From the NCBI GenBank assembly GCA_965263205.1, contig CBDHHF010000014.1, forward strand, positions 186,001-250,000: a stretch of 64,000 nt of DNA, read 5' to 3'. Shown here one piece after another: positions 26,969-35,558 of the stretch; the first letter of the stretch is position 1, and the number at the start of each line of letters is the position of its first letter. The position numbers and the translations under genes were made by a program. The notes beneath the pieces are model-generated. The model made no database searches, had not been told where the DNA came from, and saw only the letters and a list, made by a program, of their open reading frames with translations. This stretch comes from JBCCIM01 sp965263205 (GTDB lineage: Bacteria > Bacteroidota > Rhodothermia > Rhodothermales > JAHQVL01).

Positions 26969-27733
26969 GTGATTATACCCCAACAAAACGACTCAAACGG
27001 ATCTTTGGTACGACGCATCCGCGTACTGGTCATCGATCGACACCCCGCCATTGGTGACGCGTTTTCCAGCCTGTTGAAACGCACAGACGACATGATCTTC
27101 TGTGGTCAGGCAATTTCAGCTTCCGAAGCATACGACCACATCAACATTGCTAAACCCGATGTGGTCATCATTTCCCTGTCCCTCGACGATGCGTATGGAC
27201 TTGACTTGTGCATGCAACTCGTTGCACAACTGCCGAATCTGCACATTCTCATTTTCTCTCAATATGACGAAAAGATTTTTGCAGAACGTGCCATTGAAGC
27301 CGGCGCGATGGGCTACATCATGAAACGCATGGACATGCAAGATGTCCTGGAAGGCATCCGCAGTGTCATGCGTAATGAAACGTTCCTGAGCACCTCAATG
27401 ACAGCGCGCTTGCTCAACAAAATTACCAAGGGCGCTGCGGCTGTAAAAACAGAGGCGATGGACCTGCTAACGCATAGAGAGTTGGCCGTGTTACTCATGA
27501 TGGGTGAAGGCGCAAGTCCGCAAGAAATGGCAGATCGGCTTAAACTCGACCGTAAAACTGTTGAAACGCATCGACGCAGGGTGAAAGAGAAGCTGAATTT
27601 TGAAAGTGTATCGGCGCTTTTGCACTTTGCAACCCAGTGGCGCCATGCGCAAGGTATGCTTACCCCGCATGAAAGCGGTACAGACACAGGTACAACCATT
27701 AAGGTTCAGAAACCGGTCATAAGCTCTTCTTAA
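26969..27733 (+). CDS. NarL/LuxR-type response regulator with a pseudo-receiver
   Basis: 254 residues. A GTG at 26969 is chosen because AAGGAG sits 8 nt upstream; a GTG at 26960 lies inside that Shine-Dalgarno. The receiver domain (about 15-135) keeps the early Asp (VLVIDRH) and the Lys (YIMKRM). Ser69 (VVIISLSL) occupies the place of the phospho-accepting Asp. The LuxR helix-turn-helix spans about 163-220 (LTHRELAVLLMMGEG ... DRKTVETHRRRVKEKL). It probably binds DNA without classical phosphorylation. No kinase gene is adjacent. Confidence 0.85.
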   Translation: MIIPQQNDSNGSLVRRIRVLVIDRHPAIGDAFSSLLKRTDDMIFCGQAISASEAYDHINIAKPDVVIISLSLDDAYGLDLCMQLVAQLPNLHILIFSQYDEKIFAERAIEAGAMGYIMKRMDMQDVLEGIRSVMRNETFLSTSMTARLLNKITKGAAAVKTEAMDLLTHRELAVLLMMGEGASPQEMADRLKLDRKTVETHRRRVKEKLNFESVSALLHFATQWRHAQGMLTPHESGTDTGTTIKVQKPVISSS

Positions 27734-27871
27734 CCAACGGAGCACTATGAAAGCGTAAAAAAATTGCCGCTATGTGATCCACTTTTTTACAAAAGTGCAC
27801 ATATGAGAAAAGCTGAGCAGTTGTCCGATGGACGCTGCTCTTCTTTTTTGACCCTACAAATTTGCATACCC

Positions 27872-28411
27872 ATGAAACGTACTTTTTTCTACACCCGGTT
27901 TCTCCTACTCGCCGGCCTGTTGATCTTCACAGGATGCGACTCCAATGACGAAGACGATATTGAAGATATCACCGGCTCTTTTGACATCCAGGTTACTGGC
28001 GATGTCATGCAATCATTGAGTGGCAGCCAGGCTGCTTTTGGCGCCATTACGGATGGTCAAACGGGCATATCCGGCTTCGGTATGACGTTCGGAGCTACCG
28101 GCACAGCAGCGCAAAGTCTCTCGATTACGCGCAAAGGTTCACGCCCCGGTAACGGCGGGCATAGCATCGCCAATGTTAACGTAGACACCGAATTCGAAAC
28201 CCTCAGCGACGATGCCTTTTTTGGGATTTTCTCTACAGGTACAGACGTGTTCTATTCTTCCGGTGGCACGCTTACGATAACGGAATCAACCGACAGACGC
28301 ATCGAAGGCAGCATTTCAATGACTGGAAGAAGTGTTTTACCAAACGCTACGGCGGAGATCACGGTATCAGGTAATTTTGTGGCAGTCGGATTAGATCTCG
28401 GCACACAGTAA
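27872..28411 (+). CDS. Hypothetical lipoprotein
   Basis: 179 residues from the ATG that opens on a lipoprotein signal (MKRTFFYTRFLLL ... FTGC, Cys at about 22). After an acidic linker (DSNDEDDIEDI) the mature part is rich in Gly, Ser and Thr with alternating beta-strand patterns. No domain is recognised. It follows the LuxR-type gene on the same strand after about 140 bp and is convergent with the next gene. Confidence 0.7.
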   Translation: MKRTFFYTRFLLLAGLLIFTGCDSNDEDDIEDITGSFDIQVTGDVMQSLSGSQAAFGAITDGQTGISGFGMTFGATGTAAQSLSITRKGSRPGNGGHSIANVNVDTEFETLSDDAFFGIFSTGTDVFYSSGGTLTITESTDRRIEGSISMTGRSVLPNATAEITVSGNFVAVGLDLGTQ

Positions 28412-28436
28412 TTGCACAAGCATTGCGATGGACGCG

Positions 28437-28469
28437 CGAGGCGGTGGCAGCTTGTTGCTTACCGCCTCG
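28437..28469 (+). terminator. Intrinsic terminator between convergent genes
   Basis: A 9-bp perfect stem (CGAGGCGGT at 28437-28445, ACCGCCTCG at 28461-28469) with a 15-nt loop. It is placed midway between the convergent lipoprotein and DUF6090-like genes, so it may serve both. T runs are weak. Confidence 0.6.
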
Positions 28470-28487
28470 TTCCATATCTAGAGGCAG

Positions 28488-29231
28488 TTATTCATCAAGT
28501 AATGCCTCTATTTTGGCATATTGCTCAAGCAGCGAAGCCTCAAACCATCGGAGGTCTTGTAAAGCTGACGTTGCAGCACCATCTCCGGTATACAAGATTT
28601 CAATAATGCGGCTTACGGTGCTATCGTGGATTTCATGCAAGCCGGCCAGCTCTGTCATTGCTGCAACCAACTCAAAATCCATATGAATGGTGGCCTGGGT
28701 AGCCAGTGCTGTTTCCCAGGCTGAGTCTAGTAGGCGGGCCGGCCGCAACTGGATATTCCCTTCACCAAACACCAACAACGAGTCTGATGTCAGTTCCAGG
28801 CGAACAGGACGAGCGCCAACCCGGGCATAGTATTGCGTGTCGCTCGATTTTATCACCTCAATGTCTTCAAACATGACATGTGGGTTGTTTGCAAACATTC
28901 GCTTCAACACATCTTCCATTTCGCTCGCCGTACGCACCGAAATCGACCGCTCCACCAGGTTAGCCCCGCCAATCCGATGCCTGCCCGATGTCAGGGCTTC
29001 TACCAGTGGCTCATGGTATGCCAGCGCCTTACTTACCGCCTCTTTGTTCTGGGCAACCTCATGACGTATGGTTTCAAGTACTTTATTCACCTTTGCCTTT
29101 GTATCCCGGTGCACCCGCCAGTCATCCAACGCCAACGCAAAAAGAACACTAAAAATGATGGCCCCAACGTCAATTAAAATCGACTTCCATGACCGAGGCG
29201 ATCCTACACCGATGGGTTGGTTCTTTAACAT
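28488..29231 (-). CDS. Single-pass membrane protein, DUF6090-like
   Basis: 247 residues. One N-terminal membrane helix (about 18-38, ILIDVGAIIFSVLFALAL) is followed at once by DDWRVHRDTKAKVNKVLETIRHEV. This matches the general pattern of a Bacteroidota family with one helix and a helical periplasmic domain. The remaining residues are helical and show no catalytic motif. Function is unknown. Its upstream region is repeat-rich. Confidence 0.6.
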   Translation of the reverse strand: MLKNQPIGVGSPRSWKSILIDVGAIIFSVLFALALDDWRVHRDTKAKVNKVLETIRHEVAQNKEAVSKALAYHEPLVEALTSGRHRIGGANLVERSISVRTASEMEDVLKRMFANNPHVMFEDIEVIKSSDTQYYARVGARPVRLELTSDSLLVFGEGNIQLRPARLLDSAWETALATQATIHMDFELVAAMTELAGLHEIHDSTVSRIIEILYTGDGAATSALQDLRWFEASLLEQYAKIEALLDE

Positions 29232-29289
29232 CGTTTAAGATTTAAGATTTAAGGAGAACTTCGATATTCAAAAGGAATACGCAAGTCTA

Positions 29290-29522
29290 CCAGAGATCCT
29301 TCGCAAGGCTCAGGATAACAAGAATGAAGCAGGTCAATCAAAAATCCACAATCAAAAATCCACAATCAAAAATCCACAATCAAAAATCCACAATCAAAAA
29401 TCCACAATCAAAAATCCACAATCAAAAATCCACAATCAAAAATCCACAATCAAAAATCCACAATCAAAAATCCACAATCAAAAATCAAAAATCCCAATCA
29501 ATCAAAAATCCACAATCAAAAA
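29290..29522 (+). repeat. 15-bp tandem repeat array attached to a dispersed repeat
   Basis: It begins with CAGAGATCCTTCGCAAGGCTCAGGATAACA, the core block of the dispersed repeat, given here in shortened form: GAGATCCTTCGC then GGCTCAGGATAACA. From about 29335 a 15-bp unit, AATCAAAAATCCACA, is repeated about 11 times. It then degenerates at 29485-29510 and ends at the stop codon of the SDR gene. The units have no spacers, so this is not a CRISPR array. Confidence 0.9.
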
Positions 29523-30278
29523 TCACAAATGTGTCCAGCCCCGGTTAACGGCAATGTTTTGGCCGGTGATGGCACGGCTTGCATTCGAGGCGAGAAACAG
29601 CGCGGTTTCGGCGATTTCTTCGGGTTCGATCAAGGTAGGAATACATTGGCTCTCAAAAATGCGTGCTTTCACGTCTTCGTTAACGTACAGCCGAAGTTGC
29701 TTCTCTGTCATCACCCAGCCTGGTGAAAGCGTATTGACCCGGATGTGGTCGGGGCCAAGTTCTCTTGCAAGCGAGCGCGACATCGCGACAATAGCGCCTT
29801 TTGCTGTCACATAGGCCGACAAGCCGGCTTCGCCTAATTGGAAAGTCACAGATCCAAAATTGATCACCGAAGCATCGCGTCCTTTCATAAAGGGTACGGC
29901 TTGCTGTGTGCAAAGATACGCTGCCCGCAAATTCACCGCAGTGAGCTGATCCCAACGTTCCATGGTCGTCTCCAGCAGTGGCACACGCGAGTCTTGCGCG
30001 GCATTGTTTAGCAGTACCTTGATGTAAGGGTGTATTGCACCTATGCGTTGAATCCAGGCGACCACGTCATCTTCAACTGTCAAATCGACCCGGGTAAACC
30101 TGACGTTATCGCCTAATGAAGTCGCAAGGGCTTTGCCGGCTTCTTCCTGAATATCACAAAAAAAGACGTGCGCATCCTGTGCCGCAAACGCCCGCACCAG
30201 CGCCTCGCCTATACCGGTTGCCCCTCCGGTAATCACTACGCATTGTCCGGATAAATCCTCGTAGGTTGGCGTCGTCAT
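29523..30278 (-). CDS. SDR-family NAD(P)-dependent oxidoreductase
   Basis: 251 residues, a classical short-chain dehydrogenase. Cofactor motif TGGATGIG (about 17-24), NNAA (about 88-91), catalytic Ser in INFGSV and the YVTAK Tyr-Lys pair (about 155-159) are all present, followed by PGWVMTE. Asp in FFCDIQEE at the end of beta-2 favours NAD over NADP. The substrate is not deducible. Its stop codon touches the tandem array at 29290-29522. Confidence 0.9.
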   Translation of the reverse strand: MTTPTYEDLSGQCVVITGGATGIGEALVRAFAAQDAHVFFCDIQEEAGKALATSLGDNVRFTRVDLTVEDDVVAWIQRIGAIHPYIKVLLNNAAQDSRVPLLETTMERWDQLTAVNLRAAYLCTQQAVPFMKGRDASVINFGSVTFQLGEAGLSAYVTAKGAIVAMSRSLARELGPDHIRVNTLSPGWVMTEKQLRLYVNEDVKARIFESQCIPTLIEPEEIAETALFLASNASRAITGQNIAVNRGWTHL

Positions 30279-30414
30279 GGATGGATGGATTAGATGACCA
30301 AAACTGTGGGTTTCGACAAAATAGTAACTGCCGATGTACTTAAAAGCAATATCGGTTTACCGGCGTCGTATTGGGGAGGCCGCCAGAAAATCTGCTTCAA
30401 TTCAGTCCAAAACA

Positions 30415-30447
30415 ACGAAATGCCCGACAACTTGCCGGGCATTTCGT
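30415..30447 (-). terminator. Rho-independent terminator of the 30531-31052 gene
   Basis: A 12-bp perfect stem (ACGAAATGCCCG at 30415-30426, CGGGCATTTCGT at 30436-30447). On the minus strand it is followed by TGTTTT. A 15-bp direct duplication (GGTCAATCTTGCGAA twice, 30454-30483) lies between it and the gene. Confidence 0.85.
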
Positions 30448-30530
30448 TTCAACGGTCAATCTTGCGAAGGTCAATCTTGCGAATACCATTCAGTGAGGCT
30501 GTCTAGCCACTTCGGTCTAGCTACTTCTGT

Positions 30531-31052
30531 CTAACCATTGTAGTACGACTGCAACGCCAGGATTGTATATGCAGCTACACGCTCCGAGCGCTGGCGATAT
30601 AACATTTCGTGGGCTTTCTCAATGGCTTTTTCGTCACCAATTTCGATCAAAGCTGCAATCGCCATCATCCGCATCGGGACTGACTTGTGGAACAGGTGCA
30701 CATCGAGAAGGGCCGGCACAGAACTCTGTAAATCAACCCGGTCTCCGTAATTCACTTCAAAATGAAGGATATGACGAATGTCCTGCGCGGTCACGTGCTT
30801 GTAATTTGCCCCTTTGAGCGAAATCTCACGCTCCACTTCACCCCACCAGGCAGCATCTCGCTCAAGTGTCGGTGTAGCCACATAATTGTTTACAGCCGGG
30901 AAGATCTCGTCATCCTCTTCCAGAAACATGGTAGCATCAAAAGTTGTCGGCATGCCTTCGATGAGCGAAGTGCTTTGCTGCGCGCTTGCGGTAAATACAA
31001 AAGCAAACGTAAGTAAAAAGAGAGAGAGAAAACGTCTATGTAATGACTTCAT
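30531..31052 (-). CDS. Exported HEAT-like hypothetical protein
   Basis: 173 residues from the ATG at 31052, which opens on a signal peptide (MKSLHRRFLSLFLLTF ... ASAQQ). An upstream TTG would only add residues before the signal. The C-terminal half (VPALLDVHLFHKSVPMRMMAIAALIEIGDEKAIEKA) looks like a HEAT repeat pair. Function is unknown. Isolated gene with its own terminator. Confidence 0.7.
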   Translation of the reverse strand: MKSLHRRFLSLFLLTFAFVFTASAQQSTSLIEGMPTTFDATMFLEEDDEIFPAVNNYVATPTLERDAAWWGEVEREISLKGANYKHVTAQDIRHILHFEVNYGDRVDLQSSVPALLDVHLFHKSVPMRMMAIAALIEIGDEKAIEKAHEMLYRQRSERVAAYTILALQSYYNG

Positions 31053-31302
31053 TGTCTTAGTCGGATTAAGGGTTTTTGTCTGATCCAACGAGCTTGTTTC
31101 AGATCTAAATCAGATGCGCCACGATCTTTCACGCGCTGTTGGTTTCGCCTGTGATACCCTCCTCCGTGTTAAAACACACAAGGATTTTCGCCCCTTTTAC
31201 ATCCCTTTTACATGCTTATCATCCCCTAAATAATTAAAGCATTCTCTTAATCTCGACAGCTGAGGTCCAAGGTTTTATAAGACGCTTTAGAAGGACTTGT
31301 TA

Positions 31303-31749
31303 TCAAGTCAGATTGGCCGTTGCCCCAACCACGAGGCGGTAGAGCAAGTTGGATAGCTGCTCCAATTCGGCGTCTTCCCAACGATCTCCAAAAACATAGG
31401 ATGCCTGCTTGATGAAGGTTGCCCGCGCTTCTTCTAACCTCGTGCGGCCGGCATCTGTTAAAACGACAAAAGCCAACCTTGCATCTCGTGGATCCGCCTC
31501 CCTTGTTACGAGGCCAAGCTTCTCCATGGGTGCCACCATGCGTGTTACAGTCGATGCGCTGATGTGTAAACGACGAGCCAATGCGACCCGTGCGAGTCGA
31601 TGTCGCGCAGCCTGATCAAGGTGCATCAATAAAAAGAATTCGTTCACCGATAAGCCATGGACTGCGGAGAATTCACCCGCCAGCCTGGCTTTGATTTCAT
31701 CTGCAGCTTGTAACAACCGCAGGGTATTAATGGCGCTTATATCATTCAT
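31303..31749 (-). CDS. MarR-family transcriptional regulator
   Basis: 148 residues. The winged helix is clear: LSVNEFFLLMHLDQA, then ARVALARRLHISASTVTRMVAPMEKLGLVTREADPRDAR shown here in parts as ARRLHISASTVTRMV and LVTREADPRDAR, followed by LTDAGRTRLEEA. MarR proteins bind DNA as dimers and usually repress their own and neighbouring genes until a ligand binds. The ATG at 31749 is preferred over a non-ATG start inside the operator. A palindromic operator lies 22 bp upstream, and the divergent gene is probably the target. Confidence 0.9.
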   Translation of the reverse strand: MNDISAINTLRLLQAADEIKARLAGEFSAVHGLSVNEFFLLMHLDQAARHRLARVALARRLHISASTVTRMVAPMEKLGLVTREADPRDARLAFVVLTDAGRTRLEEARATFIKQASYVFGDRWEDAELEQLSNLLYRLVVGATANLT

Positions 31750-31770
31750 GGCGATAAATTTAAACCAAAG

Positions 31771-31798
31771 TACTTGCAAGTGCAAGTATATTGCAAGA
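31771..31798. promoter_or_regulatory. Probable MarR operator
   Basis: Perfect inverted repeat TACTTGCA-AG-TGCAAGTA (8-bp arms, 31771-31788), followed by a third half-site TTGCAAGA at 31791-31798. It is centred between the MarR gene and the divergent ABA4-like gene. Size and position are those of a MarR dimer site able to control both genes. Confidence 0.75.
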
Positions 31799-31837
31799 TA
31801 TTAGCACAGATATTAATCCACACTCCAACACATAACG

Positions 31838-32269
31838 ATGGACCACGAACTCATATTTTCGCTATCAGGATTGCTTGCCATGGTCGGGTGGGTATCACTG
31901 CTTTTTTCGCCCATGATCCCCAAGTGGTCAGACAGGATTGCCGGCCGAATCATCCCGCTCGTCCTTTCCGCTGGTTACGTCATCATCCTCTTCTTCTTTT
32001 CAACGCCATCCGACGGCGGGTTCAGTAGCTTTGCAGATGTGACAAAGCTGTTTGCTAATCCGGAAGCCTTGATGGCAGGGTGGATTCACTATTTGGCCTT
32101 CGACCTTTTTGTAGGTGCCTGGATTTGTCGTACAGGCCGGCATGACGGCATCAAATTCTGGCTTGTTGCACTGTGTTTACCCGTCACGTTTATGCTCGGG
32201 CCGGCTGGTTTCCTCCTGTTTACGGCAGTTCGCCGCAGCAACCACTGGATAACTGCGCGAAAAAAGTAA
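31838..32269 (+). CDS. ABA4-like family membrane protein
   Basis: 143 residues with four membrane helices. ALMAGWIHYLAFDLFVGAW and LPVTFMLGPAGFLLF are hallmark stretches of the ABA4-like (DUF4281) family. The plant member acts in neoxanthin synthesis, so carotenoid-related chemistry is possible but unproven here. It lies divergently from the MarR gene across the operator and is probably repressed by it. Confidence 0.8.
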   Translation: MDHELIFSLSGLLAMVGWVSLLFSPMIPKWSDRIAGRIIPLVLSAGYVIILFFFSTPSDGGFSSFADVTKLFANPEALMAGWIHYLAFDLFVGAWICRTGRHDGIKFWLVALCLPVTFMLGPAGFLLFTAVRRSNHWITARKK

Positions 32270-32423
32270 GCCTGTACGCAAACACGTATTGCTACTCGCG
32301 CCGCAAACTTTCTACAGGATTAGCCGTGGCCACATGATAGGTTTGGTAGCTTACGGTCAACAAAGCGAGTACGATCTCGAAGCATCGGTTTGTCCCGTGC
32401 TATGCCCGGGGGCAGCGGGACCA

Positions 32424-32945
32424 TCAGGTTTTACTTTCCAGGAGTTTGAGTTGCTGAATGGCGTAGGCGTGATTCTGATCGGCTGCTTTTCTCAGCCAGT
32501 AGCGGGCTTTTTCGAAGTTAATTTCAACACCCCGTCCTTCCTGATACATGGTGGCAAACAAGTATTGGGCATCTTTATTTCCCTGGCTTGCTGCGTCTGA
32601 AATCCAGAATACAGCTTCTTCATCTTCACTGGCCGTTAAGGCAAAGAAGCCGAGAATGTACTTTGCTGTGGGTTCACCTTTTTCTGCTGCTGCGCGCCAG
32701 TGGCGAAATGCGGCTTCAGGGTTATCGTCGTACAACACATTGCCCAATAATACTTGCGCGCGTACATCCCCTTTCTTCAAGGCTACGCGTGATATGTCTG
32801 CAGCCTTATCTAATTTCCCATCGCTGGCTGCTTTTTGTGCGAGCCTGTACAGCTCGTGTGGCTCCAGCGTTTCGTAGTTCTTGGTGCAGCCCCCGAGGAG
32901 CAAAAGGCAAATCGCGACCGGCGCGAATCGTTTTGCGAATTTCAT
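32424..32945 (-). CDS. Sel1-repeat lipoprotein
   Basis: 173 residues. Signal with lipobox LLGGC (Cys at about 20). Sel1-like helical repeats follow: AADISRVALKKGDVRAQVLLG, AAFRHWRAAAEKGEPTAKYILG, AVFWISDAASQGNKDAQYLFA and ARYWLRKAADQNHAYAI, the first two here one residue over typical. Sel1 proteins act as scaffolds for protein contacts in the envelope. No partner is evident; it is followed by the hydratase-like lipoprotein upstream on the same strand. Confidence 0.82.
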   Translation of the reverse strand: MKFAKRFAPVAICLLLLGGCTKNYETLEPHELYRLAQKAASDGKLDKAADISRVALKKGDVRAQVLLGNVLYDDNPEAAFRHWRAAAEKGEPTAKYILGFFALTASEDEEAVFWISDAASQGNKDAQYLFATMYQEGRGVEINFEKARYWLRKAADQNHAYAIQQLKLLESKT

Positions 32946-33132
32946 TGTATTCCCGTTGCGTGGGGGGCAACAGGTTAGGTAAAAGCGATTGCTATCTGAT
33001 TACGCAAGAATGCTGCCTAACTTGGGCAAGTGCGAAAATTCACCAAAAAAAGAGGGCAGCACCGTTTGATTCAGCGAATTGTGTTGTTTACAATCCGCCG
33101 GCTCAAAATAAATCTCCCAAACAATCTCCCGA

Positions 33133-34047
33133 TCAATCTCCCATTGAAACGGAGAGCTCCCCTAGCGTGCTAAACGAAACGCGGGCCTGCTGACCGGCCG
33201 TGATTATCGGGTTGTCGTATAATCCGCCTGTGATCACAATATCACCGGCACGCAGCATTTTGCCCTGCGCGGGCAACGCATTGGCGATCCACACCAGCGC
33301 ATCAAACGGTGATGTCCCCATAATTTGACTGCCGGCTCCCATCGCAGCCTCTACATCATCTACAAATACGGTTGCTGTTTCAGCAGCAACATCGATGGCA
33401 TCCATCGGCATGCGCGTTTCGGTGAGTATTACGCCGGCATGCGACAGGTTCGCCGCCACCATATGGTCCATTGTGGGTTCGTTTCCATCATCACTGGCAA
33501 CAATACGCACGTCGATCAACTCAATAGCGCCAGCCACTGCTTCCACAGCCGCACGGACGGCTTCCGGGCTATGTGTGGTGCCGGCCAGGTCTTCGCCAAT
33601 GATAAACGCAATTTCCGCCTCCACCATCAAATCGCCGGCCACATAGGTAGCTGCTGACACTTCAGCTCCATCCGCCAGGCTATCCGAGCGGAGGATGTAT
33701 GCAAACGACGGATCAGGATCTGCATCCGGATTTGTCAAACGGGTGCCGCCCATTTTCCATCCTACCAATTGCTCCCCTGCAGCTTCCTGGATGCCAAGCG
33801 CTGCCATTTGCACGATATACGCGTCTTCGCGGTCCATGTCAGGTACCATCGAAAGTACGTTGGTGGTGCGTGCCTGGTGGCGGGCCTGCACCAATTCGCC
33901 GGCGAGCGTTGCCCCTAGTTGTTCAAACGGAGCCTCTGCTCCCATAGATGTAGCAGGCATTTCATCGGCACGTTCACAGCCGATGCCGAGGACGATGCCA
34001 AGGACGAATACGCCCATTGCTAAGACTGACAGCTTGAAGTTTTGCAT
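33133..34047 (-). CDS. MhpD/fumarylacetoacetase-like hydratase with lipoprotein signal
   Basis: 304 residues. The C-terminal 230 residues resemble 2-keto-4-pentenoate hydratases (MhpD type): QLVGWKMGGT, the acidic metal-site pattern VEAEIAFIIGEDL, AIELIDVRIV, and the end motif AGDIVITGGLYDN. Such enzymes hydrate or decarboxylate keto-dienoates in the cytosol. Here an N-terminal signal with lipobox GIGCE (Cys at about 24) predicts export and lipid anchoring, which is unusual. Either the fold has been reused outside the cytosol or the substrate is extracytoplasmic. Confidence 0.8.
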   Translation of the reverse strand: MQNFKLSVLAMGVFVLGIVLGIGCERADEMPATSMGAEAPFEQLGATLAGELVQARHQARTTNVLSMVPDMDREDAYIVQMAALGIQEAAGEQLVGWKMGGTRLTNPDADPDPSFAYILRSDSLADGAEVSAATYVAGDLMVEAEIAFIIGEDLAGTTHSPEAVRAAVEAVAGAIELIDVRIVASDDGNEPTMDHMVAANLSHAGVILTETRMPMDAIDVAAETATVFVDDVEAAMGAGSQIMGTSPFDALVWIANALPAQGKMLRAGDIVITGGLYDNPIITAGQQARVSFSTLGELSVSMGD

Positions 34048-34380
34048 AATGCTCTGTTTATCCTGTAATCACGTTACAAAAATTGTGGGGCAAAAGGCAG
34101 GTTTTAGGGAAATTAACCTACAGACAATTGCGTCCGTTGAACTATCGCCTGCACCCATTAAATGTATATATTTGGGTTGTTCTCCCGAACTCTTTCTACA
34201 CATCACGCTGCACTCACGGGGAACGCTCAGGCACAGGTAGCACACGCGCTCGTACAGATGTCGGAACGAATTCTACCGACATGATTACCATGCGCACCTG
34301 CATTTCCAGTAAAGTACTACCAGGCCTGCCGGATATTCAACACATCCTCCCGGTGCGTGCCTCAAAAGGTATTCCTCTCC
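34048..34380. other. Divergent intergenic region before the lasso cluster
   Basis: No gene seen. It contains an inverted repeat ATGTCGG-11 nt-CCGACAT at 34258-34282 and an AT-rich stretch (TAAATGTATATATTTGG) near 34158 that could be a promoter for the nucleotidyltransferase gene. Confidence 0.4.
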
Positions 34381-35529
34381 ATGGGTACTCCACAATACGA
34401 CCAGGCAGATCTGCTGTCTGTGAAGGCACATGATTTTGTCGACACGCTGCCTGTAGAGGCCAGACTGTTTTTATTGCTCATGCAAGTTGGCGAAAGCCAG
34501 GAACGCCTTGCGCGTATCGATGAGTTGCTCTCCTTACACGATATTCGATGGGATGAGATGATTCAGCTTGCACGTAGACATGGGGGTATCCCGCTGTTCT
34601 ACCGCGCGCTCAAAGACAAACATCATTCGCTGGTCCCTAAAAACGTAAAAACCCGGTTGCAGAATGATTTTCACAGCATTGGGCTGTTGATCACCATGCA
34701 AACCCGGGTGATGGAGAAACTCATTGCAGACTTTGAATCGGTAAACATGCCGATTCTGTTCTTCAAAGGCATACAGCTGGCTACTGAAGCATACGGGAAT
34801 CCTATTTGGCGAAAACCAGGCGACCTTGACGTGCTCCTGCACGAAGTGCACTACGCGCCGGCCCGGGAGCGGCTACAAGAACTCGGATTTGACACGCGCA
34901 TGTCTGCCGCCGAGGAGCGAGAGCAACTCGAACGACAGCAGCAGCTTACGTTTTACGGCAAAACGGTCGATGTAGATGTGCACTTCTCGCTTCAGCAACG
35001 CTCCTTCCTGAAAATGTCGTACGCCTCTACATTCGACAGTCAGGATGTTTGGAAACGTGCCCGACATACTGACCTCAACGGGACAAAAATCCCAAGCCTT
35101 GCGCCAGAAGATCAATTCTGTCTGCTATGTGTGCACAGCGCAAAACATGGCTGGTTTCGGATGTACATGCTCACCGACATTGCAGCGTACATGACCAATG
35201 TCTCGTTGAACTGGCAGAAAATTGTAATCCGCGCCAAACGCATAAAGGCCGAGCGTATGCTCAGCCTTAACATCCTGTTGGTACATCGCTTGTTTCAGCT
35301 CCCCATCCCGGCTCCTGTTCGCAGGTTGATCGAAAAAGACAGCAGTTTGCTGCCACTTACAGATCAGATTATGCAGCGGTTGTTTGATGAAGATGCAGAA
35401 GAGAAGCCTTTTCAGTTCCACCGCATCCAGGCCGGCCTTTTCCCTCGCTGGTCAGAAAAAGCGATGTACCTGGGCTATGTAACCGCTGAGCACTGGAAAC
35501 GTCGCTGGTCACGCCGCCCCGTCCGATAA
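34381..35529 (+). CDS. Nucleotidyltransferase of lasso-peptide cluster type (NTP_transf_5)
   Basis: 382 residues from the ATG (a GTG at 34357 is possible). It belongs to the family often found with lasso-peptide and PqqD genes. Around residue 120-145 lies MPILFFKGIQLATEAYGN then KPGDLDVLL, the active-site-like K-G ... D-x-D pattern. A second Asp pair follows in VDVDVHF. Its role in maturation is not established. It converges on the exporter gene with a 29-bp gap and completes a paeninodin-like gene set, although it sits on the opposite strand from the rest. Confidence 0.8.
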   Translation: MGTPQYDQADLLSVKAHDFVDTLPVEARLFLLLMQVGESQERLARIDELLSLHDIRWDEMIQLARRHGGIPLFYRALKDKHHSLVPKNVKTRLQNDFHSIGLLITMQTRVMEKLIADFESVNMPILFFKGIQLATEAYGNPIWRKPGDLDVLLHEVHYAPARERLQELGFDTRMSAAEEREQLERQQQLTFYGKTVDVDVHFSLQQRSFLKMSYASTFDSQDVWKRARHTDLNGTKIPSLAPEDQFCLLCVHSAKHGWFRMYMLTDIAAYMTNVSLNWQKIVIRAKRIKAERMLSLNILLVHRLFQLPIPAPVRRLIEKDSSLLPLTDQIMQRLFDEDAEEKPFQFHRIQAGLFPRWSEKAMYLGYVTAEHWKRRWSRRPVR

Positions 35530-35558
35530 CTGATCCTTCACAGGAAGTCAAACACGTA

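Noticed and set aside
29335..29522. Regular repeats resembling a CRISPR array
   Set aside because: Units are 15 bp and directly adjacent, with no spacers and no cas genes nearby.
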